The notes: generated by a model not told the origin, from the letters alone. A stretch of 64,000 nucleotides of DNA from CAZIBG01 sp964536985 (GCA_964536985.1 CAZIBG010000001.1:62001-126000); one strand, 5' to 3'. Positions 34,796-43,530 are shown, counted from the stretch's first letter. Made by a program: numbers and translations.

Positions 34796-35665
34796 CTACG
34801 ACTTGATCGACGCCAATAGTGCAGTTATTCGTTCAAACTCAGCGTCATCCTTAAACCCAATCTCGAGTTTTCCGCCCTTCGCCATCCGACGAATGGTAAC
34901 AGCCGTATCCAAAACTTTTGATAGCTTTACTGTCTGAGGAGAAGTACTTGCCACTTTCTTCTTTGCAGTTACTACCGTGTTAGCACCTTGTTTTTGGGCA
35001 GTTACGTATCGTTCGGCCTGTCGAACCGACCAACCATTGTTCATGATCAAGTTTAGTAGCTGAACCTGCGCCTTCTCTTCCTTGATAGCCAGTATCGTAC
35101 GCGCGTGCCCTTCGGTAATTTGCTTATCGCGAAGTGCTTGTTTAACAACTTCCGGCAACTGCATAAGTCGACCGGTATTCTGGACTGTGGTTGGCGCCTT
35201 GCCCAAACGTTTACCGATTTCTTTGTAATCTAGACTGAACTGGTCATGTAGGTATTCGATAGAGGCGGCCTGTTCAAGCGGTGATAAATTGACGCGCTGT
35301 ACGTTTTCTACCAAGGCCAGTTCTAGACGTTGGAGTTGCTTGGTCGTCCGGATAACTGCCGGTACTTTTTTAAGTCCGGCCTTCTTTGCCGCACGCCAGC
35401 GACGCTCGCCGGCGATAATATAATATGACTTGCCGTTGGGAGTAATTACTAGCGGCTGCAAAATTCCGTGTTGCTTAATGGAGTTCGATAACCCTTCTAG
35501 CTCTTTCTCATCAAAAAACAAACGGGGCTGCTCTGGATTAGCCTGCAATAAATCAACTTCAACCGACGTGATTGCTTCGCCCTCAACTTTTGTCTGTAAA
35601 ATAGCAGAGTCAAAATTCTGCGGTATAAGTGAGTCAAAGCCTCTTCCAAGTTTATTTGTCGACAT
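34796..35665 (-). CDS. parB: Chromosome partitioning protein ParB
   Basis: 289 aa. The N-terminal ParB/Sulfiredoxin-like CTPase domain has QPRLFFDEKEL and GERRWRAAKKAG, and the ENVQRVNLSPLEQA segment follows. A helix-turn-helix (about 145-205) and a C-terminal dimerisation region complete it. ParB loads on parS sites and clamps DNA. It overlaps the parA end by 14 bp. I saw no TGTTTCACGTGAAACA-like parS in the window. Confidence 0.94.
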   Translation of the reverse strand: MSTNKLGRGFDSLIPQNFDSAILQTKVEGEAITSVEVDLLQANPEQPRLFFDEKELEGLSNSIKQHGILQPLVITPNGKSYYIIAGERRWRAAKKAGLKKVPAVIRTTKQLQRLELALVENVQRVNLSPLEQAASIEYLHDQFSLDYKEIGKRLGKAPTTVQNTGRLMQLPEVVKQALRDKQITEGHARTILAIKEEKAQVQLLNLIMNNGWSVRQAERYVTAQKQGANTVVTAKKKVASTSPQTVKLSKVLDTAVTIRRMAKGGKLEIGFKDDAEFERITALLASIKS

Positions 35666-36413
35666 GTGTAACCACCTCTTTAGCTAAGTTTTTATACGCT
35701 CGTGCACCCTTGGACCACTTATCGTGTTCAAGGATAGATCTACCAAAACTTGGAGCTTCGGCAAGACGGACGTTTCGCGGAATAATAGTATGCATTAACT
35801 TGTCGCCCAAATGTTTTTTGAGCTCCTGAACAACTTGCTCAGATAACGCTGTGCGGCTGTCATACATAGTCACAACCACACCCAACAATTGCAGATCTTT
35901 ATTAAGTCCAGAACGTACTCGTTGAATAATTTCGAGTAATTGACTGAGTCCTTCCAGCGCATAATATTCAGCCTGAACCGGAACCAAAACAAAGTCGGCT
36001 GCAGTTAGTGCGTTAATGCTTAGTAAGCCAAGTGATGGCGGACAGTCAATTAATACTAAATCGTAGTCGAGCATTTGTAATGCTTTTTTCAACCTATACT
36101 CACGTTCCGTTTCCGCCGCCAAATCAACTTCCGCTGCAGCAAGCTGCGCATTGGCCGGCAAAATAGAAACATTGGTGATCGCCGTTTCTTTAATGGTTGC
36201 TTCGGGCGAGTCGGCACTAAATAAAATATCGTACGTCGTGCTTTCAAGATTATGCTTATCAACACCAATGCCACTGGTAGCATTTCCTTGCGGATCCAGA
36301 TCCACAATTAAAACGCTCTTCCCCTGTTTGGCCAGGTAAGCAGCAAGGTTAATGGTTGAGGTGGTCTTTCCCACACCACCTTTTTGGTTCAACACCGCAA
36401 TAACTCTTTTCAT
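35652..36413 (-). CDS. parA: Chromosome partitioning ATPase ParA (Soj)
   Basis: 253 aa. The deviant Walker A is LNQKGGVGKTTSTIN, Walker A' is LVDLDPQGNATSG, and Walker B is LVLIDCPPSLG. ParA forms DNA-bound gradients that move ParB-parS complexes. The start has GGTAGGAG touching the ATG, an unusually short spacing, so initiation may depend on other features. It is followed by parB with overlap. Confidence 0.94.
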   Translation of the reverse strand: MKRVIAVLNQKGGVGKTTSTINLAAYLAKQGKSVLIVDLDPQGNATSGIGVDKHNLESTTYDILFSADSPEATIKETAITNVSILPANAQLAAAEVDLAAETEREYRLKKALQMLDYDLVLIDCPPSLGLLSINALTAADFVLVPVQAEYYALEGLSQLLEIIQRVRSGLNKDLQLLGVVVTMYDSRTALSEQVVQELKKHLGDKLMHTIIPRNVRLAEAPSFGRSILEHDKWSKGARAYKNLAKEVVTHVDK

Positions 36414-36608
36414 CTCCTACCATTTAACCATAAGCCCGTGCCTTTCGCCACTGGTAAAGACGGTGATTCGCGTATTGTGCGACGCACTATTAGCCCTGCG
36501 CCGACGCATACTAAGTCGGTTTTTAAAATCACCCCAAAGAACATCAGGCGATACCGTGTTAATGACTAGCCCTATAATGCTAGTTCAATAGTGCTTATGC
36601 TTTAAATA
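36414..36608 (-). other. Region upstream of parA, no gene seen
   Basis: 195 bp without a supported gene. It must hold the parAB promoter. I see one perfect inverted repeat, ACTAGC...GCTAGT (about 36572-36591), around an ATTATAG that could be a -10, but no confident -35. Nothing else is recognisable. Confidence 0.4.
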
Positions 36609-36609
36609 C

Positions 36610-36633
36610 AAAAAGAGCCCTCTGTGGGGCTCT
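36610..36633 (-). terminator. Terminator after rplU
   Basis: On the minus strand AGAGCCC pairs with GGGCTCT around a 6-nt loop (36614-36633), followed by TTTTTG. It lies 20 bp after the rplU stop. Confidence 0.85.
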
Positions 36634-36652
36634 CTCTGTTATTCGAATTAAC

Positions 36653-36961
36653 CTAGGCTATCTTAGTAATAGTAATCTGGGCGCTTCGTTGTCGGTGACC
36701 ACGTACCTTGCGGACACGCTTCTTCGCTTTGTAGCGAATTGATAGGACCTTATCTCCAACGACTTGTTCTTCTGCGACAGTAGCAGTAACTTTGGCTCCA
36801 GATACTTCTGGAGTGCCAACCTTGATGTCTTTGTCATTAATGACCATCAGAGGTACAAAAGTTACAGACTTTTCGTCACCAAGAAGTTCAACGTTAAGGA
36901 CTTGTCCTTCTTCGACTAGATATTGCTTACCGCCGGTAGCGATGACTGCTTTTTTGCTCAT
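36653..36961 (-). CDS. rplU: 50S ribosomal protein L21
   Basis: 102 aa L21. It has AVIATGGKQYLVEEGQVLNVE at the start and the C-terminal KRRKNYRR-like basic stretch KAKKRVRKVRGHRQRSAQITI. It binds 23S rRNA domain I and L20. The usual neighbour rpmA (L27) is absent. An extended -10 TGGTATAAC lies about 25 nt upstream. Confidence 0.95.
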   Translation of the reverse strand: MSKKAVIATGGKQYLVEEGQVLNVELLGDEKSVTFVPLMVINDKDIKVGTPEVSGAKVTATVAEEQVVGDKVLSIRYKAKKRVRKVRGHRQRSAQITITKIA

Positions 36962-37027
36962 GTTATCTTTCTTAGAAAAGTTATACCAATAGATCTTAAC
37001 AGATTGAGAGCACCGTGTAAAGGGTGT

Positions 37028-40018
37028 TTAAGCCTTCTCAAGGCTAACGCACAACTCATGTCCCTCGACTTTGACCACCTCACTATAGGCATATTCCTTG
37101 GTACCGGTAGTAAGCGAAGTAGCTAACGTCTCGGCCGTAATGTCGTCCTTGAACGCTTCTACGGCCTCAAGAATAGCTTCCACGGATGACCCTAGATCAA
37201 GATTGATGCGATCATCAACATCAAGTCCTGCCTGCTTACGGGCATTCTGTACCTGACGCACGATCTCGCGCATCAACCCCTCTTGTTTCAATTCCGGAGT
37301 CAACTCCAGGTCCAACTCGACTTTTATGTCGAGCGGGTTATAGCCAGTTTTGCCCTTTTCGATAACCTCACTAAAACTATCACTCGCCTCAACTTTGTAT
37401 TTCGGAACAAACTCCACACTCTTAACATTGAGTTCTTCAGCAATTATATCCGTAAGGTTATCCTGGTCAGACAAGCCAAAGACCTTCACACTCGAAAGAG
37501 GCTGACGAACTTTAACCCCTGCCTCAGCACGCTTACTTAAGCCCTGATTTATAGCTTCGCGCACTTTAGCCATACTAGCCAGCGCCAACTCGTTGATATG
37601 ACCGACTTTTGGCCAATCGAGCAAGTGAACGGAATCGCCGCCTGTAAGCTTTTGGTGGAGCTCTTCGGCAAGGAATGGCGTAAATGGTGCCAGGATCATC
37701 GAAAGTTGCGTCAGCACGTAGTGAAGCGTGCGATAGGCATCATCCTTATCCTGATTGTCTCCGCTCTTCCAGAAACGACGTCGGCTTCGGCGAACATACC
37801 AGTTGCTGGCGTCATCTATGAACGGCAATATCGGCTTCATAGCATTTGGTAAATCGTAACCATCCATATGCTTTTCAACCTCGGCGGTCAACTCATGAAC
37901 ACGACTTACAATCCAGGTGTCGAGTGGATTCCTGCAGAGTTCAGTTGGATCCTCATGTCTTTCATCCCACTCCCAACCATCTACTTCGGCATACATCGTA
38001 AAGAAATCGTACATATTCCAGATCATAGACAGCTTACGAGCAACGTCACCAACTTCTTTGTCTTGAAGGGTAAAGTCTTCTCCGTTCAGTAGTGGGCTTG
38101 AGGCAAGTAAATATCGGAGGCTATCTGCAGAGAACTTATCCATCAGCTCGTTTGGATCAGTATAGTTACCGTAACTCTTGCTCATCTTACGTCCATCGCT
38201 ACCAGCAACATTTCCTGTAACGATAACGTTCTTAAAGGAATTCTTTCCAAAGAGTGCGACGCTCATTGAGTGCATATAGTAGAACCAAGCACGGACTTGG
38301 CCGATGTATTCGACGATGAAATCGCCAGGGAAATTAGCTTCGAACTTCTCTTTATTCTCGAATGGATAATGGAACTGTGCAAACGGCATACTGCCCGCTT
38401 CGAACCAACTATCCATAACCTTGTCTATTCGCTGATACGTAACTCCGTCGATCTCGAAAGTGATGTCATCAACCCACGGTCGATGATAATCATTAAGCTC
38501 TTTGCCGGATAATTCCTTGAGCTCAGCATAGCTACCTACAACTTTGACGTGTTCAATACCGTCTTTGTCCGTTCCCTTCCAGACAGGCATTGCAGTTGCC
38601 CAGAAACGATCACGGGAAATGTTCCAATCAGGCGCTTGCTCTACAGTTTTGGCAAATCGACCCTTCTTAACATGGCTCGGGAACCACTCGATATTACCGT
38701 TCTCCTCAAGCATTGTTTCGCGTTGCGAAGCGATATCCATGAACCAGCTTGGGTGCGCCCGATACATAAGCCGAGTACCACAACGATGGCAGTGAGGATA
38801 ACTGTGTCGGTAATATTCGATCTTCCAAACAATTCCCCGCTCTTTCAGCTCTTTAGCGATTGGCTTATTAACTTCCCAGACGTTCTGCCCTAACCAGTCA
38901 CCCTCGGTGTAGTCACCGTTTGCGTCTAGGACATGGACAACAGGGATCTTCTTTTCCTGGGCCAATGCAAAATCTTCTTCGCCGTATGCTGGTGCCAGAT
39001 GCACAATGCCCGTACCGCTTTCCGTAGTCACATAGTCAGCATCCCATATCTGATGAGCATTTTCACCGCGATCCTCAAAAAGTGGCACGTATGTTAGGCC
39101 TACTAAGTGCCTACCCTCAAGTGCACCCATTACTTCGGTTTTAAGCGGTTGATGTTTTTCGTCTGTAAATACTTTTGGCACTAGATCCTCTGCCACTACA
39201 AAGATCTGATCATCACACTTTACTACGAGATAAAGTAATTCATTGTTTACTGCTACTGCAGTGTTTGCAGGTAATGTCCATGGAGTGGTAGTCCAGGCAA
39301 GTAGATTCAAAGTTGATTCGGCTGGGATCTTAAGTCCAGATCGCTCTTCAAGCTCTTTTTGTGACTCTTCATTTAGAGCAAAATTAACGTAAACACTTGG
39401 GTCGGTAACATCCTGATAGGCGCCAGCATCCATGGTAACTTCTGCCTTACTAAGAGGAGTGGCGTCGAGCGTACAATACATAAGTACCTTTTCGCCTTCG
39501 TAGATTTTGCCTTTTTCATATAATTCTTTGAACGCCCACCAGACAGACTCCATGTAATCTTTGTCCATGGTTTTGTAGGCACCCTTAAAGTCCACCCAGC
39601 GACCGATACGATCTACAGTATCTTCCCATTCACTACTGGTCTGAACCATGTTCTCTCGGCAAGCCACGATATACTTCTCTATTCCATATTCTAAAACCTC
39701 TTCGCGGCTATGGATTCCGAGCTTCTTCTCAGTAAATCGTTCGGCTGGCAGTCCGTGACAATCCCAACCCCAGACTCGTTCAACTCGCTTGCCTTTCATA
39801 GTCTGATAACGCGGCACCACATCCTTAATGATTGAGCTCAGCAAAGTTCCGTGATGGGGAGAGCCACTAATGAATGGAGGGCCGTCGTAGAAAACATAGG
39901 CATTGCTTTTAGGTCGGTTCTCGACCGACTTCTCAAATGTCTTGTTCTTCTTCCATTGTTCGACGAGATCCTTCTCGTACTCTAGTGCTCGCCGCCGCGT
40001 TCCTGCTTTAAACTTCAT
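37028..40018 (-). CDS. ileS: Isoleucyl-tRNA synthetase (type 2-like)
   Basis: 996 aa class I synthetase. The HIGH motif is varied to PHHGTLL (near residue 54), and the signature KMSKS is in DGRKMSKSYGN. An editing (CP1) domain and a C-terminal anticodon domain are present. The sequence style (GWDCHGLPAE, long C-terminus) suits the eukaryote-like type 2 IleRS that is often naturally less sensitive to mupirocin; this subtype call is inference. The ATG overlaps the GNAT gene by 11 bp. Expression is expected to follow the T-box leader at 40589-40781. Confidence 0.96.
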   Translation of the reverse strand: MKFKAGTRRRALEYEKDLVEQWKKNKTFEKSVENRPKSNAYVFYDGPPFISGSPHHGTLLSSIIKDVVPRYQTMKGKRVERVWGWDCHGLPAERFTEKKLGIHSREEVLEYGIEKYIVACRENMVQTSSEWEDTVDRIGRWVDFKGAYKTMDKDYMESVWWAFKELYEKGKIYEGEKVLMYCTLDATPLSKAEVTMDAGAYQDVTDPSVYVNFALNEESQKELEERSGLKIPAESTLNLLAWTTTPWTLPANTAVAVNNELLYLVVKCDDQIFVVAEDLVPKVFTDEKHQPLKTEVMGALEGRHLVGLTYVPLFEDRGENAHQIWDADYVTTESGTGIVHLAPAYGEEDFALAQEKKIPVVHVLDANGDYTEGDWLGQNVWEVNKPIAKELKERGIVWKIEYYRHSYPHCHRCGTRLMYRAHPSWFMDIASQRETMLEENGNIEWFPSHVKKGRFAKTVEQAPDWNISRDRFWATAMPVWKGTDKDGIEHVKVVGSYAELKELSGKELNDYHRPWVDDITFEIDGVTYQRIDKVMDSWFEAGSMPFAQFHYPFENKEKFEANFPGDFIVEYIGQVRAWFYYMHSMSVALFGKNSFKNVIVTGNVAGSDGRKMSKSYGNYTDPNELMDKFSADSLRYLLASSPLLNGEDFTLQDKEVGDVARKLSMIWNMYDFFTMYAEVDGWEWDERHEDPTELCRNPLDTWIVSRVHELTAEVEKHMDGYDLPNAMKPILPFIDDASNWYVRRSRRRFWKSGDNQDKDDAYRTLHYVLTQLSMILAPFTPFLAEELHQKLTGGDSVHLLDWPKVGHINELALASMAKVREAINQGLSKRAEAGVKVRQPLSSVKVFGLSDQDNLTDIIAEELNVKSVEFVPKYKVEASDSFSEVIEKGKTGYNPLDIKVELDLELTPELKQEGLMREIVRQVQNARKQAGLDVDDRINLDLGSSVEAILEAVEAFKDDITAETLATSLTTGTKEYAYSEVVKVEGHELCVSLEKA

Positions 40019-40559
40019 GTTGTACTCCTGGCTTTACCATCTCTATTTCCATTAGCCCACCGCCAAAATCATGTTCAGTTCCTGGTTGCAGCTCAAAACC
40101 CAACTTCTCGTAAAAATGTATTGCTCGCCCATTATTTACTGCCACGCCCAATAACGTATCACGGCCTGGATCAAGCCAGCCTTGTAGATCTTCGCCCAGT
40201 GCTGTTGCCACGCCGGACCCCTGGAAGGATTTATCTAGGTAGAAGGCATGGAGCCGCTGCTCTTCCTGAGTCTTTGAGCCCGCCACAAACCCAACAGCCT
40301 TACCACTGCCGTCACGTGCGACCATGTAGTACCTATGTTCTGGGTCTTCAAGTGCAGCGGCGATATGTGACTTGTACCGCTCAATACCCTCCGGCGATTC
40401 TTTCGCTGCGGCATGTTCCTCCACCCATTCATCAGTGATACCCGGCTGTATACCAGGATACGTATCTCTCCAGCTTTGAGCGTGCATATGCGCCAAGTCT
40501 TCAGCGTCCTCTAGTTTTGGTCCGTCGATTGTCCATTGTTGTGGTGGCATTTCAGTCAT
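40008..40559 (-). CDS. GNAT-family acetyltransferase, co-transcribed with ileS
   Basis: 183 aa. The acetyl-CoA binding loop is QGSGVA (Q/RxxGxG/A) after a beta strand LHAFYLD, and the later NNGRAIHFYEKLGFEL segment is typical of GNAT. The substrate is unknown. AAGGAG lies 8 nt before the ATG. Its place between the T-box and ileS means it is induced when tRNA-Ile is uncharged. Confidence 0.88.
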   Translation of the reverse strand: MTEMPPQQWTIDGPKLEDAEDLAHMHAQSWRDTYPGIQPGITDEWVEEHAAAKESPEGIERYKSHIAAALEDPEHRYYMVARDGSGKAVGFVAGSKTQEEQRLHAFYLDKSFQGSGVATALGEDLQGWLDPGRDTLLGVAVNNGRAIHFYEKLGFELQPGTEHDFGGGLMEIEMVKPGVQHEV

Positions 40560-40588
40560 CTTTTCTCCTTACGTTTTCTATAAAATAG

Positions 40589-40781
40589 AAAAATCCCTTT
40601 TTAGACACTGGAATCCGCGTGAGCGGACGGTACCATCCAGTTTCTAAAAAGGAATTCTTTTTAGCTCTTATTTATCGCTATTACGGGCTGCCCGGTCGGT
40701 TCTACTTGGAATTTCTCCCGTTCTATCGACTGCCTTCGTGGTTGATAGCCACTCATCTACTTAACGCAGAATGCATTTGTA
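40589..40781 (-). ncRNA. T-box leader RNA controlling GNAT-ileS
   Basis: Untranslated leader of about 220 nt on the minus strand. The T-box core is seen directly. Helix A1 ACTGGA (40641-40636) pairs with TCCAGT (40612-40607). The 7-nt bulge is TGGTACC (40635-40629). Helix A2 TCCGC (40627-40623) pairs with GCGGA (40618-40614). The TGGT pairs with the tRNA 3' end ACCA, and U at the fourth position fits a tRNA with A73 such as tRNA-Ile. A U-run follows at 40593-40589. A 5' hairpin GTGG-CTATCAA-CCAC (40752-40738) exposes AUC, an Ile codon and a candidate specifier, though the Stem I fold is not resolved. By family knowledge uncharged tRNA binding switches the gene on. Confidence 0.85.
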
Positions 40782-40787
40782 ATTTTT

Positions 40788-40816
40788 ACTATACCCCAAT
40801 TAACACCTTATCTCAA
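40788..40816 (-). promoter_or_regulatory. Promoter of the T-box/GNAT-ileS operon
   Basis: Minus strand: TTGAGA (-35, 40811-40816), a 17-bp spacer, TATAGT (-10, 40788-40793). The predicted start is near 40781. Confidence 0.8.
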
Positions 40817-40824
40817 GCGTAATA

Positions 40825-41091
40825 CTAATGGTCTTGTGTGTAGTAGGAGATCTCATTCATAAGTGGGAGTACCGGACCCTGCCACAAACGTAGCATCTGT
40901 CCGGCATTGTCGAGCGCCAGGATTGCCGGATATTGGGTGATGTCGTACATGGTGGCCGTTGCTGCACCATCCCTGGATTCCAGGCTGATCAGCTCTATTC
41001 TGTGGCCCGTTTGCATCGAGAAATCACGAGCAAATCCTTCCACATTTGTGGCATGGTCCGACTTGGGATGGTAAAGGATAACCGCTTTCAT
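40825..41091 (-). CDS. Thioredoxin-like fold protein without CxxC
   Basis: 88 aa. The beta-alpha-beta pattern and the cis-Pro motif in YDITQYPAILALDNAGQML, with a final WQGP, match a thioredoxin fold. The redox CxxC is absent (it reads HPKSDHA), so it cannot act as a normal disulfide reductant. GTAGGA precedes the ATG. It lies 32 bp after the SDR gene and may share its transcript. Confidence 0.65.
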   Translation of the reverse strand: MKAVILYHPKSDHATNVEGFARDFSMQTGHRIELISLESRDGAATATMYDITQYPAILALDNAGQMLRLWQGPVLPLMNEISYYTQDH

Positions 41092-41123
41092 TTCCTACAG
41101 TTTAGCATACGTAATCGCATCTG

Positions 41124-41879
41124 TTAGGCTACAAGAGCACTGATATTTTCTGCTTCGCGCTTAAGCACTTCGTCCACTTGCATATATCCGCCATCCACAT
41201 TCATTGTTATCCCCGACACAAAGCTAGCCGCAGACGAAAGAAGAAAACTAACGACACTAGCAATCTCTGCCGGTTCTGCATTTCTGCCCAAAGGAGTCTT
41301 TGCTACTGCTTCAGCAGTTACCCCGCTCGCCTCAGTGCCCATGGCCGTGTTAACCCAACCTGGGGCGACGGCATTTACTCGGATATTTCTATGCCCCAGT
41401 TGGACGGCCAAACTTTTTACAAAGCTATCAAGGGCTGCTTTACTAGCCGCATAAGTTGTACTGGCGTAGCCGCCAGTTTGGGCATCGGTACTGGTAACTA
41501 CCACCACTGCACCACCGTCATTAATCATGCTAGAAAGTCTGCCAATTAAGTACATTGGCACCAGGGCGTTCACCCTAAAAGCCCACTCCAACTTACTCGC
41601 ATCAACAGTACTCATATCTTCTTCTTGAAATATACCGGCATTTTGAACAATGGCATCAAACCGATTACCTGAAAGGTCAGTCAGTAGGTTATCCACCTGC
41701 TTATAGTCGCCAAGATCGCACTCATGGATCTGATAGCCCTTAGACTGGGCAAGATCCTCTGCGGCGCAACAATTCGGGCTATGTAATCCGTAGATCTCAT
41801 AGCCCTGTTCATGGAGATTCTCGGCAATAGCACGGCCGATACCCCTACATATTCCCGTTACCAATGCTTTCTTTTGCAT
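41124..41879 (-). CDS. Short-chain dehydrogenase/reductase (FabG-like)
   Basis: 251 aa classical SDR. The cofactor motif is TGICRGIGRA (TGxxxGIG), NAG is in VQNAGIF, and the catalytic Ser-Tyr-Lys is in VVTSTDAQTGGYASTTYAASK (Tyr and Lys as YAASK). The C-terminal PLGRNAEPAEIASVVSFLLS is typical of 3-oxoacyl-ACP reductase-like SDRs. The substrate is unknown. It is divergent from the TrmB-like regulator at 41958. The promoter is TTTACA (41909-41914), 17 bp, TAAAAT (41886-41891), then 6 nt to the ATG, so the start is leaderless. Confidence 0.9.
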   Translation of the reverse strand: MQKKALVTGICRGIGRAIAENLHEQGYEIYGLHSPNCCAAEDLAQSKGYQIHECDLGDYKQVDNLLTDLSGNRFDAIVQNAGIFQEEDMSTVDASKLEWAFRVNALVPMYLIGRLSSMINDGGAVVVVTSTDAQTGGYASTTYAASKAALDSFVKSLAVQLGHRNIRVNAVAPGWVNTAMGTEASGVTAEAVAKTPLGRNAEPAEIASVVSFLLSSAASFVSGITMNVDGGYMQVDEVLKREAENISALVA

Positions 41880-41885
41880 GTACCC

Positions 41886-41914
41886 ATTTTATTTTATTAC
41901 TGTTTTATTGTAAA
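41886..41914 (-). promoter_or_regulatory. Promoter of the SDR gene
   Basis: TTTACA (-35) and TAAAAT (-10) on the minus strand with a 17-bp spacer, 6 nt before the ATG. The motif TGTC-N10-GACA begins 6 bp upstream of the -35. Confidence 0.7.
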
Positions 41915-41919
41915 ATATG

Positions 41920-41937
41920 TGTCCAAAAATACGGACA
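41920..41937. promoter_or_regulatory. Candidate operator 1 (TGTCC-N8-GGACA)
   Basis: An inverted repeat TGTCC (41920-41924) and GGACA (41933-41937) in the divergent region between the SDR gene and the TrmB-like regulator. It overlaps the -35 region of the regulator (its -10 TATACT is at 41946-41951). The same spacing TGTC-N10-GACA recurs at 43552-43569. Confidence 0.6.
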
Positions 41938-41957
41938 ACTACTGATATACTTATGTT

Positions 41958-42749
41958 ATGACTACCGAAGAACTTACGCTCACTTCCTATCTAATCAACG
42001 TTGGATTATCTAAGAATGCCGCGAAGTCATACGTTATCCTTTATAAGCTAGGTCCTGCCTCGGCATTACAGCTGTGTCGTAAAACGGGGCTAAGCAGAAC
42101 TCAGACATATCGTTGTCTGGAAGAGTTAGAAATTCAAGCACTTGTAAGCTCCGAGCAACTTTCGTACGGAACCATCTACACTGCTCTTCCGCTCTCCGAA
42201 ATCGAAGGCCTGTTATCTTCCAGAGAAGCGGAAACCGCCAAACTCAAGAACAACCTCGGCTCGATGGTAGCATTAGCCCAAAGCTACATTGGTGCTGGAA
42301 AGTCGGATGAGGTAAAGGTTAGACATTACTACGGCATTGCAGGTATTAAACAGGTGAACTGGAATCTTACTCGTGCCGAGAAAGAATACTTTGTGCTTGA
42401 GATGTCACACGTAACAGATCACTTTGATCAAACTTTTGGCAAGCGCTACCGAGAACGAATGCTAGAGCGCGGGATCATCTCTCATGATCTAACCAACTCA
42501 ACGGCAGTGACCTATGAGGAACTCGCTCCAGCAGATTTAACAAAAGTCCACTATCGACATATAGACCCTAAAATCCTGGCCATCAACTACGAAATGTACA
42601 TCTATAACGATGTCGTTACCCTTATCGATTACGATATCGACGCTAGCTGGGCGATAGAAATACACCACGCTGGGCTCAACACCATGATGCGCCAGATATA
42701 TACTGCCCTGTGGTCACTGGGCAAGCCGATCAAGATATCTGATCGGTAG
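41958..42749 (+). CDS. TrmB-like transcriptional regulator 1
   Basis: 263 aa. A winged-helix domain (about residues 14-80; GLSKNAAKSYVILYKLGPAS and LSRTQTYRCLEELE are the TrmB-type helix-turn-helix) is followed by a short coiled coil (about 85-112). A C-terminal effector domain (about 118-258) opens with YYGIAGIKQVNWN and contains SHDLTN. It is a paralogue of the protein at 42730-43530: same order, same motifs, near-equal length. TrmB proteins sense sugars or other ligands; the ligand here is unknown. TATACT (41946-41951) ends 6 nt before the ATG. The 3' end overlaps the convergent paralogue by 20 bp. Confidence 0.85.
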   Translation: MTTEELTLTSYLINVGLSKNAAKSYVILYKLGPASALQLCRKTGLSRTQTYRCLEELEIQALVSSEQLSYGTIYTALPLSEIEGLLSSREAETAKLKNNLGSMVALAQSYIGAGKSDEVKVRHYYGIAGIKQVNWNLTRAEKEYFVLEMSHVTDHFDQTFGKRYRERMLERGIISHDLTNSTAVTYEELAPADLTKVHYRHIDPKILAINYEMYIYNDVVTLIDYDIDASWAIEIHHAGLNTMMRQIYTALWSLGKPIKISDR

Positions 42750-43530
42750 TGATTTGTTGGGCCTGGTTCCAGAGCAGATCGAAGACCTGCACCTGCTGAT
42801 CTGCCATATTCTGATTGTAGATCTCAACGCCCAATATGTCGCCGGCTTCGTAGTTAAACAACGCCACGCAGTTGTTGTATATTGTCATCTCAAAGGCGAT
42901 CTTGAATACCTCCGGTGAGATGTACCGTATGTTGAAGTATTTCTTATCCCATACCGATTTGGCTTCTTCACCTCGTTGGGGGTTGTTGGTAAGGTCATAA
43001 CTAGTGATCTTATTATCAATTTGTCGATCATAAAACTTATTATCAAAGTGTTGGCCTAGGTGCCCCGTTAATCGGCTAAGTTCGAAGGTCCGGTACTCGC
43101 CCTTTGCCTTCCCTACATTCCAGTTCATCTGCTTTAAACCGTCGACTCCATGGTATTCAATTATCTTTGAGCTTGTGGGGGCATTTAGCTGCATCCCTTT
43201 TAGGGCATTAGTAACAGATCCGAGGCTAGTTCGTAATTGTTCTGCTTTACTCTCGTGTTCGCTTACCAAGAATTCCAACACTTCAGGACGTTGGGCCTCG
43301 TATGTCTGGCCGTAATGTCGCTCCCGAATTGTTATCAATTGCTTAGCGGCCAGCTTCTCCAGTACGGGATACAGTTTGGTGCGTCCTGTCTTGAGGCCTC
43401 TACTAATTGCCAGTACAGACTGTCCCCCATTTTGTAGCAGAAATATGTAGATCTGTGCTTCTAATCCATCAAGCCCGAGATGCTTAAGATACCCGATCAC
43501 CTTTTTCTGGACTTCAATACTCTGCTTCAT
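42730..43530 (-). CDS. TrmB-like transcriptional regulator 2
   Basis: 266 aa. The winged helix (about 18-80) has GLDGLEAQIYIFLLQNGGQSV and LKTGRTKLYPVLEKL. A coiled coil (about 85-110) and the effector domain (about 118-260) follow, with YHGVDGLKQMNWN and TSYDLTNN. The effector domain is paralogous to that of regulator 1 and to the N-terminal half of the protein at 43610. TATACT (43537-43542 on the minus strand) ends 6 nt before the ATG. The palindrome TGTCTGGCCAGACA covers its -35 region, which suggests autoregulation. Confidence 0.85.
   Translation of the reverse strand: MKQSIEVQKKVIGYLKHLGLDGLEAQIYIFLLQNGGQSVLAISRGLKTGRTKLYPVLEKLAAKQLITIRERHYGQTYEAQRPEVLEFLVSEHESKAEQLRTSLGSVTNALKGMQLNAPTSSKIIEYHGVDGLKQMNWNVGKAKGEYRTFELSRLTGHLGQHFDNKFYDRQIDNKITSYDLTNNPQRGEEAKSVWDKKYFNIRYISPEVFKIAFEMTIYNNCVALFNYEAGDILGVEIYNQNMADQQVQVFDLLWNQAQQITTDQIS

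Noticed and set aside
34796..36652. Chromosome origin or parS next to parAB
   Set aside because: No TGTTTCACGTGAAACA-like site, DnaA-box cluster or dnaA/dnaN gene is visible here.
40619..40822. Small plus-strand gene in the region upstream of the GNAT gene
   Set aside because: The frame is fully covered by the T-box leader and its promoter on the other strand and has no start signal.
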